From: Alisma plantago-aquatica
Lineage: Eukaryota; Streptophyta; Magnoliopsida; Alismatales; Alismataceae
Direction: 5' to 3'
NCBI GenBank assembly: GCA_963693085.1
Contig: OY856409.1
Span: 1,166,015,249-1,166,079,248, forward strand
Length of the DNA: 64,000 nt
How positions within the stretch are numbered: the first letter of the stretch is position 1; each line of letters begins with the position of its first letter. The notes under the pieces were generated by a model. That model did no database searches. It was not told where the DNA came from and saw nothing but the letters and a program-made list of their open reading frames with translations. Positions 23,944 through 35,640 of this stretch are shown here, in pieces. The position numbers and the translations under genes were made by a program.

Positions 23944-24870
23944 TTTCAGTGTAGTTCAAGTAAATCAAAACACAAAGATGACTTCACCGAGTCGCCATAT
24001 TTTATTCCTCTTCTTTAGACTCGGATAGGACCACATCCCCGCTTATTCTAGTCCTACATGGTAGGTCCGATCGGCAAGACACAAGTAACACGGACCCCAA
24101 AACTACGGCTTTGGGATCCAAGTGTAGGAGTTGTAGGGCATCCACCCTTTATTACCTACACAATTTTTCTTTAAATTTTAATTTTTTTTATAATAAAGTC
24201 AATACAAGTTTTATCTTTCCTCTAACTATTTAAATTTAGTTTACTTTGCATCATTTATGTTTCTTTTACTCTTTATTGCATGCATTTCCTCCTTTTCACC
24301 CAGACAACTTCTTTTGGTCTATCTTTTCGAAAGAAGTTATTTGGTATGCCTTGTTGTTCTCCCACAATGTTTGATTTTGGTACTGTTTGCAACACATTCC
24401 ACCCTCATTTTATCTGCTTAAATTTGGATTCTCTGAGAGCTGACCCTGCCCGGGCCAGCCTTGACATAGTCGTTCTGGCTTGCATGGTCGGGCCGCTCTC
24501 GTGTTTTTATCCAGATTCCTCGTTTGTCAGGCAACGGTCAAATGTGGTCATTTTTCAAAAAATTTCACCTAGGCAGAACCGTGCGCGCACGACCGTGTCG
24601 GCTACTGTGCCACCTAAAAAATTGCTTTTCACATACAATCTTTGTTCAAATGGTCAAATGTCGGTCAACCTGACAATATTGTCGGCTTGACTGACTGATG
24701 TGTCAGTTTGTCTCCAACTTTTTTGCCTTTTTGACCGACTTTTATGCTTTGCCCGAATTTTTTGCACCTTTGACTGCAATTTTCGTTGTTGGACCACCTT
24801 TCCCGCCACCTCGACATAACCGTGCCCAGCTTGGCATGGTCAGGCCAAGGGTGAATGGGTGCGCCTGTCC

Positions 24871-24879
24871 TATAAATAT
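24871..24879 (+). promoter_or_regulatory. Internal TATA-type promoter of B unit 1
   Basis: TATAAATAT lies about 40 to 50 bases after an ACCGTGCCCAGCTTGGCATGG inverted-repeat motif (about 24813-24838), the same arrangement as in the B LTRs. It lies about 1 kb upstream of the gag start at 25895. Unit 2 keeps it at 33219. Confidence 0.5.
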
Positions 24880-25894
24880 CCCCGGACTGAACCTCTTATT
24901 CCCACACCCACCACCCGAGTTCTCATATTTCCCTTGTTTCCCCCACCTGCTAGCAGACCAGAAGCAACCATTGTAGCCACAATGGTCGCAACAGTAGCAG
25001 TTGCTGCCGCCAACGACGCCCCTTCTACCATAGTTCGCACCCCCCTTTTCACCTACACGACCGTTCCAAGCCCGGACACGATTGTGCACAGTGTCGGTGG
25101 AAGCATAACCCCACCAGACCTTTGTCTCTCTGCATACCGGCCCCCACAACAGTAGCCGCCGCTAAAGAAATCACAACCACCCCGCACAGTCGCTCTCTTT
25201 ACCCGCCACATATACCTGTTTGCCACCTCTGTAGGTCACAGACTCACCACCAGCCCGACCGTGCCCAAGCAATCACGACTGTGTTGAGAGTCAGCAACAG
25301 ACCCTACGACTGCATTGAGTTCACCCTACCCGACCGTGCCCACCTTAGCACGGTCGTGCTTGGCCATACCCAAAAAAAATCAGCACCATGGACACAATGA
25401 GAAATAGCTTCAAGAAGCTCAAGAAGACAATGTCATGAAAGAAAGGGGAAGGAAGCTCCTCGTCACTGGAAGAGCATGAGAGATGATATTTTCCCTACTC
25501 TACATGAAGCACGAACCCAGTGTATGAAGATGAGATCATGCATTCCACTTCAGTAGGATTTGGGTCGTAGGAGACCGATTCAGATTACCGCCGCGTGTCT
25601 GCCACTTCGATGGACACCTACAGTGGTGATTCGTTGGAGGAAGTCTCTAGTGAGAGATGGTCGAGAGAACGTTGCGATGCTTAGATCCATGCTTCAACAA
25701 GCCATCAGGAGGGACCGTCAGTAGCAGTGGCACACATAGCTTCATCTACAGGAGACCAATGCTGAAAGTCAGCAGAATGATCAACGTCTTTACACCGGTC
25801 AACTTCATCGTGTGATTCCGTTTAGGGGAGAAAACACCACCCTACTCCTGAAAATGTTGACCAAATCTCCCTACCTTCTCCTCTATTCATAAGT

Positions 25895-27250
25895 ATGAAG
25901 CAAAAGAGGCAGTTTGATGCTTTAATTAAAGACAAGCACAGACTTGTAGGCCCACAATATGTTGACCTTGCCACACTCATCAAGATGGGGATACAAGCAC
26001 ATGTTGACATATATCTTGTAGTAGTTGGCCTAGACATCCTTGCTTACACGTAGTGTGATGCTTATCATAGACTCACCTACGAGTTCTAAGATACACTCGA
26101 GAACCCAAAGGACCACCAGCACACTGTCATGTATTTTCACCTACTGAACCAGAGCCACCAAATCACTGAGGATCACCTCAATAGTTGGTTGTCACACTCT
26201 ACTGAGGACTACACCGAGATGTCCAGGGGCCGGCTGGAGACAAGGGACAATGATTTTGACTCTGCTCAGACATGGAAGATGGTTACAGGAGAAGATAAAT
26301 ATGTTTCTAGAGCCGCCAAAGCTTCACACATCCAAAACCTGACACTTCATTATCTGCATCGGATGATCATAAATTTTGTCTTGAAAAAGTAGGACAGTCA
26401 AGGGACGCTCAGTTTAGCAAACATCTACATTTTATGGTGTGTAGCAATAGGAAGAAAAGTGAATGTGGGGAAATTCATCATCTGCCACTTTCACAACTCT
26501 TTCAAGAAGCAGGTCCAATTCATGACAATGGAGGGCAGTATCACTTTCATGGCATGCCATCTTGAGATTGGAAATAAACATTTGGCACTTATGCAGGAAA
26601 AGGCCTAGTGGTCCAAGTTGGACTTGGATCACTTGATTTGCTCAGAGGTGATCAAATAGAGAATTGCATGATATCTTTGTATCTTTGGTCACAACAAGCA
26701 CATAATACTATAGCCAGCGTATGTAGAGTTTGCATGTCGGACAATACTCGTGGATGTCTATCTATTAGACGCTCAAGGCAACATTCGTCAGGTAGGCAGG
26801 ACTACAGGAGCATCTTCTTTAGCACCACCAGTGCCAGAGACTGAAGAGGCCGGACAATAGATAGGGGCAACCTTCCATGCCATCCCATATTAGGGAGGTC
26901 CCTATACATAGATTCCTTCAACATATTACTAGCAATCTCCTCAGTAGGAGCAATATGCCCCAAATCTCAACTTGGGGCACCTTTATGAGTTTATGATTGA
27001 TTTCAGGGATGACTCTAATAGATGGTTTGATGTGCTAGAGTAGGATGTGCAGTACCATAGATAGAGGTTTGATACATCCTTCCCTCCACCACCTCCTCTG
27101 ACTTTTCAATAGCCATTCCAACCTTTCTACCAGCCAACCCTAGACTTCAAACAATCTTTCCACTTCTAGTAGGGAATGCACCAAGACTATGAGAACCCAC
27201 CAGGCGGCATCGAAGATCTGAACCAGTATATAAACAGTGAATACCAGTAG
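25895..27250 (+). pseudogene. gag: B unit 1 gag, Athila ORF1-like, broken
   Basis: The start is the ATG at 25895 (MKQKRQFDALIKDKH). The order of blocks fits the ATHILA ORF1 family of plant Gypsy elements: VVGLDILAYT...TYEF...TLENPKD, then YVSRAAKASH, LHYLHRMI, YILWCVAIGRKVNVGKFIICHF and ITFMACHLEIGN, ending in a proline/glutamine-rich tail (PPPPLTFQ). Stops include TAG after LAYT, TAA in the TYEF block, TAG after VLKK and TAG in the QEKA block, and the tail is frameshifted. Several stops are shared with unit 2. The protein would be a structural particle component; no protease or RT follows. Confidence 0.75.
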
Positions 27251-28689
27251 CATCTACCTTCCGCACCATCCAGAGCTTGAGATCTACTCGAGGATGTGCA
27301 AACAGTTTAAGCTTGGGGTGGTAGGATGTACCACCCTCTATCTTCCACCTTTCCCTTTTCTTTCTTTCATTGCATGCATGCATGTTTATCTTCTATGTTT
27401 CCTTGCATTTAACATAAATTTTTAGCTTTTATAAGACTTGGTTCCATAATTTGTAGCTTTACAATTAAGGCTATGTGCTGCAAATCTTAGAACTAAATTC
27501 TTATCTTTATGCCTAAATGTACAATTTTTCATCTTAAATTTCTTGATCTTTTGCTTGACTTGCTCATTGGCTCTTTCCTTAATTTTGGAAATAAAATCTA
27601 AGGTTATGCGCCTTTTCATAGCTTAAAACATTTTTCCCTTTATCTATGTTGTGAACGACAAGTCCAGGGTATAGGACCGTTGGAAAGAAGCTAGAGTTTG
27701 ATCAAAACTCCAAACTACATTTTTCACGAACTTACCTCTATTCTAAGGACCCTTGAATCATAATTACTACTTTTTACATAGGTATCAAGAGGATAATGAT
27801 GAGTTTTGATCTATAATCAAGTTTAAGTGATTTCTTTGATGGACTACGTGCCCTCTCACCTTAGATTGAGTCAAAAAGATGAAAAATGAAAAATACACAA
27901 AAGAGGCTTGGTCTCTCACAAAATCCCAAAAATATCAAAATGGTTCTCACCCAGGCCTATAAATTAGAATGCAGAGAATAAAATCCTGAGTGTGAAAAAA
28001 ATATATGAGCATTGTTTTCTCTTTTAGGAGAGTTGAGGATGGTGCCCAACCGGTGTATGATTGTGCTCATAAATGTGGGTATGTTGTGTCTGGTAGTGCC
28101 ACCCTAAAGCTAATTAGAGAGTCACTAGGAACCTCTAGGAGACTTATGAGATCATACCAGTAGCAGGCTTGGTTTGAGTATAGTACGAGGAGTTTATCTC
28201 ACTGCTTTGAGCCAACTGGCACAGACTAAAGGGACTATTGCTCGTTACATGGACCCACCTAACGCAGATCGATACCCTTATAAGTCATTAGAGTCTTCTT
28301 CTTTTTGTAGCTTCATAGGACTTGATTAAGTGGGAGGCGTGTTGTTCCCGATTGGTCTACATGAATACATGATGATGGCTCATTTCTCATCACCCGCATG
28401 ATCACCAATGTGTTAATTCTTTTATATTTTATAATTATGATTCAAACCCTCATGAGTATCGACAGGTTGTAGTGAATTCGCTTAATCTTATATGGACACT
28501 CTTTGATCTTACTTTAGCAGGATTGTGCTCGATTGGTGGGGGTTTGCTCTGAAATGACATAGGTCAAGATAATTGATGTTTTAAACTATTTTTTCTTAAC
28601 TTTAGCATTTATCTCCATGATAATTGATCTTTTTGTTCTTTGAGCCCAATCTTTCTTGAGGACAAGAAAAGGTTTAAGCTTGGGGTGGT
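27251..28689 (+). other. B unit 1 3' non-coding region and PPT
   Basis: This is 1.4 kb between gag and LTR 2, with no pol domain in any frame. It ends in AAGCTTGGGGTGGT, a purine-rich tract directly before TGATAACACCC. The words AAGCTTGGGGTGG also occur near 27308, just after gag. Unit 2 has the same layout at 35650-37063. Confidence 0.7.
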
Positions 28690-30743
28690 TGATAACACCC
28701 AAATTTAGGCATCTATGCTAAGCATCTTTTTATGATTTTGTGTCATTATAGCCTTAATATGCCCAAAATAACCCTAGATCCTTATCTTTTAATAATTTAT
28801 ATCTTTTCATAGATAAAGTTTCTCAACTAGCCAATTTTGGGACTTGTAGGCACCGAACCTGGAAAGACATCTACTCTCCAAGATTTCTCCCCAACACATG
28901 GTTTTGCAGCAGCTAGACTTCCATCCGTCGCGACCGCGGTGGACTAAGCATCATACTATCTGCACCTGCTTAGGAGAGGGTGGTACCACTAACTAAATAG
29001 CAGGCCCAAGAAACTTTTGATATCTTGAACCCTATTTTCGATGGCCAGTCCCTTTTCAGAATGCATCCTCACTAATCAGAAGGTTCATCGACGTGGGCCA
29101 CTCGACCACCACTAATAACCCCCCGATGAGGTGGGTTTGGTCCATGATGCCGCGACTACAGCCAAGAAGGATGTCGAGACTGCAATTGAGATGTTGTGTC
29201 GACTGAGACTCGACATGACCGGGCTGAGGCCACGATCTCGACTGCATCTTGTACAACTGTGACAACAGACCACACAACTATGACCGCGACCCGATCAACA
29301 TCGACCGCGGCACAAATGTGGCCACAACGTCTGTGAAAACCGCAATCTTCGGCCCGAACATGCCCAACCTGGCATGGTCGATCCGAGACTAGGGCCATGA
29401 CCGAGGCAAGTGTCACGACCATCTTCCGTCTTTGCCTATAAATACCCACCCCTCGCAACAGAGAGGGGTTCCAAACTTTTGGAGGTTCCACGTTGTGGTT
29501 CCGCACATTCTTGGTTCCTAGAGCCCCGTGGGAGAGTTCCAAGGTCTGGAAAGGCTGAAGTATTCATCCTACGTCCGTTCCTCCAGTTTGCTTCCATCTA
29601 CCACCATCTTCCACCACCATTCACCCACCAAGCTGCTGTTTGGGGTGGAATCAAAGAGAAAGGAGGAGAAGGAGTCCAGATGATGAAAGAGGACAACCCT
29701 AAGATGAGATTTGGCTGAAATAGAGGCTAAGGAGTGAGAGCCACCTCTCCTCTACAGGCTAAATCTCTTCTTCTTCTCTTTTCTTCAACTATTCTCCTTT
29801 GTTTATGTACAAATGATGTTGTTCCATCTTTGTTTGGTGCCAACTATGTTTTTCCATGACTAGTTGTGCTCCTTCTCGGCTATGTAGCCCGTTTTGGGCA
29901 TGTTTATATACTTTTACCTTAAGCAAGCAGTTTTATTTCATATCTAGTATGTTTATTATTCTATCTTCTCTTTCTAGCTATGATTGCTAGTTTGGTTGAT
30001 CTCTTTCTTGCTTGAACTTCTATTTCTACCTATATCAAGAGATTCATTGTATAGATAGATAAGAGAAGCTAGTTTGGATCGAAATCTATAAGGAGGACAG
30101 TTCAAGGTGATATATGTAGTACTGTAGACTTGGGCATGGTCGAGCCCAGCCCAGCACAGTCGGGCCCACTACATAGTTTTGCCCAGATCACTCCTGTTCC
30201 TAGAACTTCAGAACATTCTAGACCTGAGAGAGTATCTAAAATATTCTAGGGTGACGATTTGTCATTCCTCGAGAGAGGTTTCATGTCATTGATGGGTTTT
30301 AGTCACATTGTGCAAGAGCGAGTGGGATGACCCCACAGGAATAGATACCACAGTACGTACCATGTTTGGATGTAAGTTTCTTACTCAGGTGTTTGAGGGT
30401 TGTCTATGCTTGAGAACGGGTGCATAGACTGCCCAACTTGTGGTTACATAGCCAGGAACTCCTTCTATCTGATTAGTAGAATCCTACAGACTCTGTTTTG
30501 TTTTGTTTTCTTTGTTTTGTTTTATCTCATGACAATCTTCTAGACTAGTTCTAGCTCCAAACTTTTATCGACTATCGGATTGGCTTATCTAATGTAAGAG
30601 CAAGATCTTAAGTGTCCTAAGGATCCCCACATCCATATGTTCGATCCCATATATCTACTTCCACCCCATAATAAAGTTGTGGGGGTCCTTGAAGATTTTG
30701 GGTTATAAATTCAAAATCTGACCGCCCTCTCGAGACACGATCA
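28690..30743 (+). repeat. Element B LTR 2 (shared middle LTR, complete)
   Basis: This runs from TGATAACACCC to CACGATCA, 2054 bases. It is the 3' LTR of unit 1 and the 5' LTR of unit 2. TATAAATA is at 29437-29444, with an inverted-repeat motif upstream near 29366 and heat-shock-like motifs at 30210-30250. Confidence 0.92.
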
Positions 30744-30747
30744 ACTT

Positions 30748-30766
30748 TTGACACTGTTGCTGGGGA
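30748..30766 (+). other. Primer binding site of B unit 2 (tRNA-Asp type, worn)
   Basis: TTGACACTGTTGCTGGGGA aligns with the site at 19153. The changes are mostly C/T and G/A. Confidence 0.7.
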
Positions 30767-30913
30767 TGTGGATTCCATGTTTACACGCCTAAAAGATTTT
30801 TGTTCTGTCATCCTTAAGCTTTTATATATATATGCATAGTTTTCTTTTTATTTTACACATACTTGTTCATATATACTGAATAGTTTTTATTCTTCTTATA
30901 CATCTTTTCAGCC

Positions 30914-32185
30914 ATGGATCTTGCATCTGCAAGACGAGTTATCTTGTCCACCTGTCCTCCCGAGTTTTTTTGTAGTTCTGACTGTTGGAAAATAATTGAA
31001 GGTCGTGCTCTATAGCTCGTCAAACTAACTCACTTCCATCGTCATCATATGTTGAAATTCCAACAAAGGAGATGACTGATCAGCCCTCAACTTCCATGTT
31101 ATCATGGGATCAAGAATTGATCAGAGTTGTGGAGCTAGCTGGGGAAAGTGTCAATGCACTAATCTCCTTCTTAGATCCTCATCTCCAAGAACACGTCGAT
31201 CCGCTCCAAAAACTACTAGAAAAGCAAGATCATCAACTCCAAGTAGCCACTGAGTTCGCAGACCGCAGTAGAAGTATACTTCAAGCTGTTGAACAAGGAT
31301 TCATCCAAGTGCATTAGTCTGATATAGTGAGTTTCCAACAGAAGTGTATGGCAGAACTGATGAACCTTGAAGGCATTACTTCTCAAGTCCAACAACTTCA
31401 TGATAAGGATGCTGAATAGGGTAGGAGACTTCATGAGCTTATCAATTTGTTTACCATTCAATTACAAATGCTACCACACAAACATGAATATTCCAATCAT
31501 CAGAACCATTCCATTGGGCCTGAATTGGAACATGCCTCACCATCCTATTCTGACATCAGCTAGATTCACTCCTATTTAATAGTGAAGACCAACCCACATG
31601 GGGAAGCCCTTCATTCTATCCAGATGATTTAGCTGATCAACTAATGGAAGATACAAGCCATAGGCACGAATGGTTGTACGATGATAGTGATCAGGGTAGT
31701 CAAATGACCTTACAATATGAAGTCAATTTGAAGAACCTGAATCATATATTGATCCAGACCAGAGTGATACCTCTCATATTCAGACTTGTCACTTTGCTTT
31801 CAGTAGTACACCATTCATGGTTTGGAACAATTTGTTTGATGAAAGTGATGACGGCTATTCATCTCAATGGAACAGGTATACTGAAGACGAAGAACTGGAT
31901 CAGCATGAGTCGACATTGTCCACAATCCCTTTTCAAGGAAAAGTTAACATCAAGGGAGTAGGATGGACAATCCATTACAACATGGTTGTTGAGCATGAAG
32001 ATACCCCAAACCCCATAGAATGCAAAAAACTTGGGGAGGTAGAACCACAAACATATTCACCTGGGGATACTTCTCGTTTAGAAGATTATTGGATGACTCA
32101 AACTGTACATGAAAGTTTATCTGGGAATCCAACCTCAAGTTCAGAGGTGGAGACAGAAGAGAGGAGCCCTCTAGAGGACTTTTAG
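30914..32185 (+). pseudogene. B unit 2 upstream ORF, acidic and coiled-coil-like, family unknown
   Basis: A coding-like stretch lies between the primer site and gag. It probably starts at the ATG at 30914 (MDLASARRVILS), which is kept in unit 1 at 19315. After a TAG at 31013 and a frame change it reads through MTDQPSTSMLSWDQELIRVV at 31072 and a heptad-like region rich in Leu, Gln and His (about 31180-31460). Next comes an acidic region (FYPDDLADQLMED, DESDDGYSSQWN, TEDEELDQHES) ending in SSEVETEERSPLEDF at 32185. Interruptions are mostly TAG (31315, two more before 31570) plus two or three frame changes. I recognise no domain. Ogre/Tat elements also carry an ORF upstream of gag, but no homology is claimed. 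Confidence 0.5.
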
Positions 32186-33218
32186 CCTCTCCCCTCCATC
32201 TCATCCTGTATCAACATCCTAGCACCTTCCTATTCAGATTCATACATTGAGGGGTACCTTGAGAATGCTCTACTGAAGAACTCATTTCAGTGCAGTTCAA
32301 GTAAATCCTAGCACAGAGATGACTTCACTGAATCGCCTGATTTTATTCCTCTTCTTCAAACTCAGAATAGCCCACATCCCCACTTATTCTACTCCTACAT
32401 GGTGGGTCTGATCGGAAAGACACAGGTAAAACATACCCCAAAACTACGAATTTGAGATCCAAGTGTAGGAGTTGTAGGGCAACCACCCCCTATTACCTAC
32501 ACAATTTTTCTTTAAATTTTAAATTTTAGTATAACAAAGTCAATACAAGTTTTATCTTTCCTCTAACTGTATAAATATAGTTTCCTTTGCATCATCTATG
32601 TTTCTTTTACTCTTTATTGCATACATTTCCTCCTTTTCACCCTGACAACTGCTTTTGGTCTATCTTTTCAAAAGAAGTTATTTGGTATATCTTGTTGTTC
32701 TCCCGTGGTGTTTGATTCTGGTGTTGTTTGCAACATATTCCACCCTCATTTTATTAGCATAAATTTGGATTCTCTAAGACCTGACCCTTCCCCAGCCGAC
32801 CTCGACACGGTCATTCCAGGTTGGCATTGTCAGGCCACTCTCATGTTTTTGTCCAGATTCATCGCTTGTCAGGCAATGGTCAAATGTGGTGATTTTTCAA
32901 AAAAATTCACCTTGGCATGACCGTGCCCAGCTGCGCATGACCGTGTCGACTGCTGTGCCACATGACAAATCACTTTTCACATGCAGTCTTTGATCAAACT
33001 GTTAAAAGTCGGTTAGCTCGACAATATTGTTGGCTTGACTAACTGATGTGTCAGTTTGTCTCCAACTTTTCCTCATTTTTGAGTGAATTTTATGCTTTGA
33101 CCCTATTTTTCACACCTTTGATCGTAATTTTTGTCATTGGACCACCTTTCCCGCCACCTCGGCATGACTGTGCCCAGCTCAACACGATCGCACCGAGGGT
33201 GAACGGGTGTGCCCATCC

Positions 33219-33227
33219 TATAAATAT
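33219..33227 (+). promoter_or_regulatory. Internal TATA-type promoter of B unit 2
   Basis: TATAAATAT follows a GACTGTGCCCAGC motif near 33166, about 1 kb before the gag ATG at 34256. It is kept between the two units although the surroundings have diverged. Confidence 0.5.
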
Positions 33228-34255
33228 CCCTGGGCCGAGCCTCTTATTCCCACACCCACCGCCCAAGTTCTCATCTTTCCCTTGTTTCCCCCACCTGCTA
33301 GTAGACCAGAAGCAACCACTGTAGCCACAACGATCACAACAACAGAAGCCATTGCTTCCAGTGACACCCCTTCTACTGTAGTTCACACCCCCCCTTTTAC
33401 TCGCACGGCTGTGCCAAGCCCTGACACGACCGTGTAGAGTGTCGGCGGAAGCAAAACCCTGCCAGACCATCATCTCTCCATTAACCGGCCCCTGCAATAG
33501 TAGCATTGCTGAAGTCATTGCAACCACCCCATGCAACTGCTCTCTTTACCCACCACATACACATGTTCCCCGCCTATGTAAGTTGCAAACTCACCACTGG
33601 CCCGACCGTGCCAGAGCAATCACGACTGTGCTGAGAGTCGGCAGTAGACCCCACGACTGCATTGAGTTCACCATGCCCGATTGTGCCCACCTCAGCACGG
33701 TCGTGCCCGTCCAGACCAAAAAAAAAACCAACACCAAAAAATCAGCACCATGGACGCAATGAGAAATAGCTTCAAGAATCTCAAGAAGATAGTGTCGCGA
33801 AATAAAGAGAAGGAAGCTCCTCATCACTAGCAGAGCACGAGATCCGATATCTGCCCCGCGCTATGTGAACCACAAACCCACTGTATGAAGATGAGACCAT
33901 GCATTCTTTTTCAGTAGGATTCAGGTCGTAGGAGACCGATTCAGATTACTGTCACGCGTCCGCCACTTTGATGGACACCTACAATGGTGATTCATTAGAG
34001 GAAGTCTCCAGTGAGAGATGGTCGAGACCATGCCGTGATGATGATATCCATACATCAACATGCCATAAAGAGGGCTCATCAATAACAACGGCACACAAAG
34101 CTTTATCTGTAGGGGACCAGCACCGAGAGTGAGCAAAACGATCGACGTCTTTACGCCGATCAACTTCATTGTGGGATTTAGTTCAGGGGAGTAGATGGCA
34201 CTCTACTCCTGAAAGTGTTGATCAAATCTCCCTACCTTCTCCCCTATTCAGAAGT

Positions 34256-35640
34256 ATGAAGCAAAAGAAGTAGTTTGATGCCTTAATTAAAGACAAGCAC
34301 TAACTGGTAGGCCCACGATATGCCGACCCTGCCATACTCATCAAGTTGGGGATACAAGCATAGGTTGATAGATATTGTACAATAGTTGGCCTAGACATCC
34401 TTGCTTACACATAGTGTGATGCTTACCGTAAACACACCTACGAGTTCTACTCTACGCTCGAGACCCCAAAGGACTACTAGCACACTGTCATGCATTTTCA
34501 CCTGCTGAACCAGAGCCGCCAAATCATTGAGGATCACCTCAATAGCTGGTTGTCACACTTTGCTGAGGACTATGCTGAGATGTCCAGGAGCTGGCTAGAG
34601 ACAGGGGACAACAAATTTAATGCTGCTCAGGCATGGAAGATGCTTACGGGAGAAGATAAATATGTTTCTAGAGCCGCCAAAGCTTCACACAACCACAACC
34701 CGACACTTCATTATTTGTACCAGATGATTGTAAATTTTGTCTTGGAAAAATAGGATAGTCAAGGGGCTATCAGTTCAGCATACCTCTACATTTTATGGTG
34801 TGTAGCAATAGGAAGAAAAGTGAATGTGGAGAACTTCATCATCTGCCATTTTCACAACTCTTTTAAGAAGCAGGTCCAATTCATGCCAATGGTGGGCATT
34901 ATCACTTTCATGGCATGCCATCTTGAGATTGGAAACGAACATTTGACACTTATGCAAGAAAAGGCCAAGTGGTCAATGTTGGACTTGGATCACTTGATTC
35001 GCTCAGGGGTGATCAAACAGAACAACACAAGATATCTTTATATCTTTGGTTACAGTAAGGACAAAATACTATTCCCAGCAAATGCAGAGTTTACATGTCA
35101 GACAATACTCATGGACGTCTCTATTAGACGCTCAGGGCAACGTTCATCAGATAGGAGAGACTGTAGGAGCATCTTCTTCAACACCATCAGTGCCAGAGAC
35201 TCAGGAGGCTGGATAGTAGATAGGGGAAACCTTCCATGACATCCCATATAAGGGAGGTCTCTACACAGAGATGCCTTCAATAGATTACCAACAATCTCCT
35301 CAACAAGAGCAATATGCCCAAATCTCAATTTGGGGCACCTTTATGAGTTTATGATTGATTTCAAGGCTGACTCCAATAGACAGTTCGATATGCTGGATTA
35401 GGATGTGCAATACCTCAGACAATTTGACACAGCCTTCTCTCCACCACCTCCTCTGACTTTTCAACAGCCATTCCAACAACCCTTCCAGCCTTTCTACTAG
35501 TCGACCCAGGACTTCAGACAGTCATTTCACTTCCAATAAGGAATGCACTAGGACTATGAGAACCCACCAGGTGGCATCGATGATCTGAAATAGTATATAA
35601 ACAATGACTACCAGTAGTAGCTGCCTTCCGTACCATCCAG
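34256..35640 (+). pseudogene. gag: B unit 2 gag, Athila ORF1-like, broken
   Basis: This has the same frame and start as unit 1 (ATG 34256). Visible blocks: IVGLDILAYT, TYEFYSTLE, AEDYAEMSRSWLETGDN, MLTGEDKYVSRAAKASH, LHYLYQMIVNF, then an open stretch from 34820 to 35239 with VNVENFIICHFHNSFKKQ and GIITFMACHLEIGNEH. After a frame change the tail reads NLGHLYEFMIDFKADSNRQF, then PPPPLTFQQPFQQPFQPF. Stops at Gln-like positions are nearly all TAG (KK*F, QA*V, T*CD, DY*HT, and four in the tail); one is TAA. The stops in T*CD, after the VLEK/VLKK block and in the tail (D*DVQY) are shared with unit 1. Confidence 0.8.

Larger units (their letters stand above)
19148..28689 (+). mobile_element. Element B unit 1 internal region, interrupted by F
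   Basis: The left piece (19148-19407) holds the primer site and the start of an upstream ORF (ATG at 19315, beginning MDLVSARQ). The right piece begins at 23943 and matches unit 2 from 32284, so about 1.3 kb of B was lost with the end of F. The right piece holds non-coding DNA with an internal TATA at 24871, the gag remnant at 25895-27250, 1.4 kb of non-coding DNA, and the PPT just before 28690. Confidence 0.8.

Noticed and set aside
24698..24976. A 92-codon open frame kept at equal length in both B units (also 33046-33324)
   Set aside because: About a quarter of residues differ between units although the DNA is more similar than that, so there is no sign of protein selection. It also runs across the internal TATA region.
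24742..25149. Glycine-rich minus-strand frames of 135 and 148 codons (second at 33090-33536)
   Set aside because: They are antisense shadows of GC-rich repeated words with no domain; their lengths differ between units.
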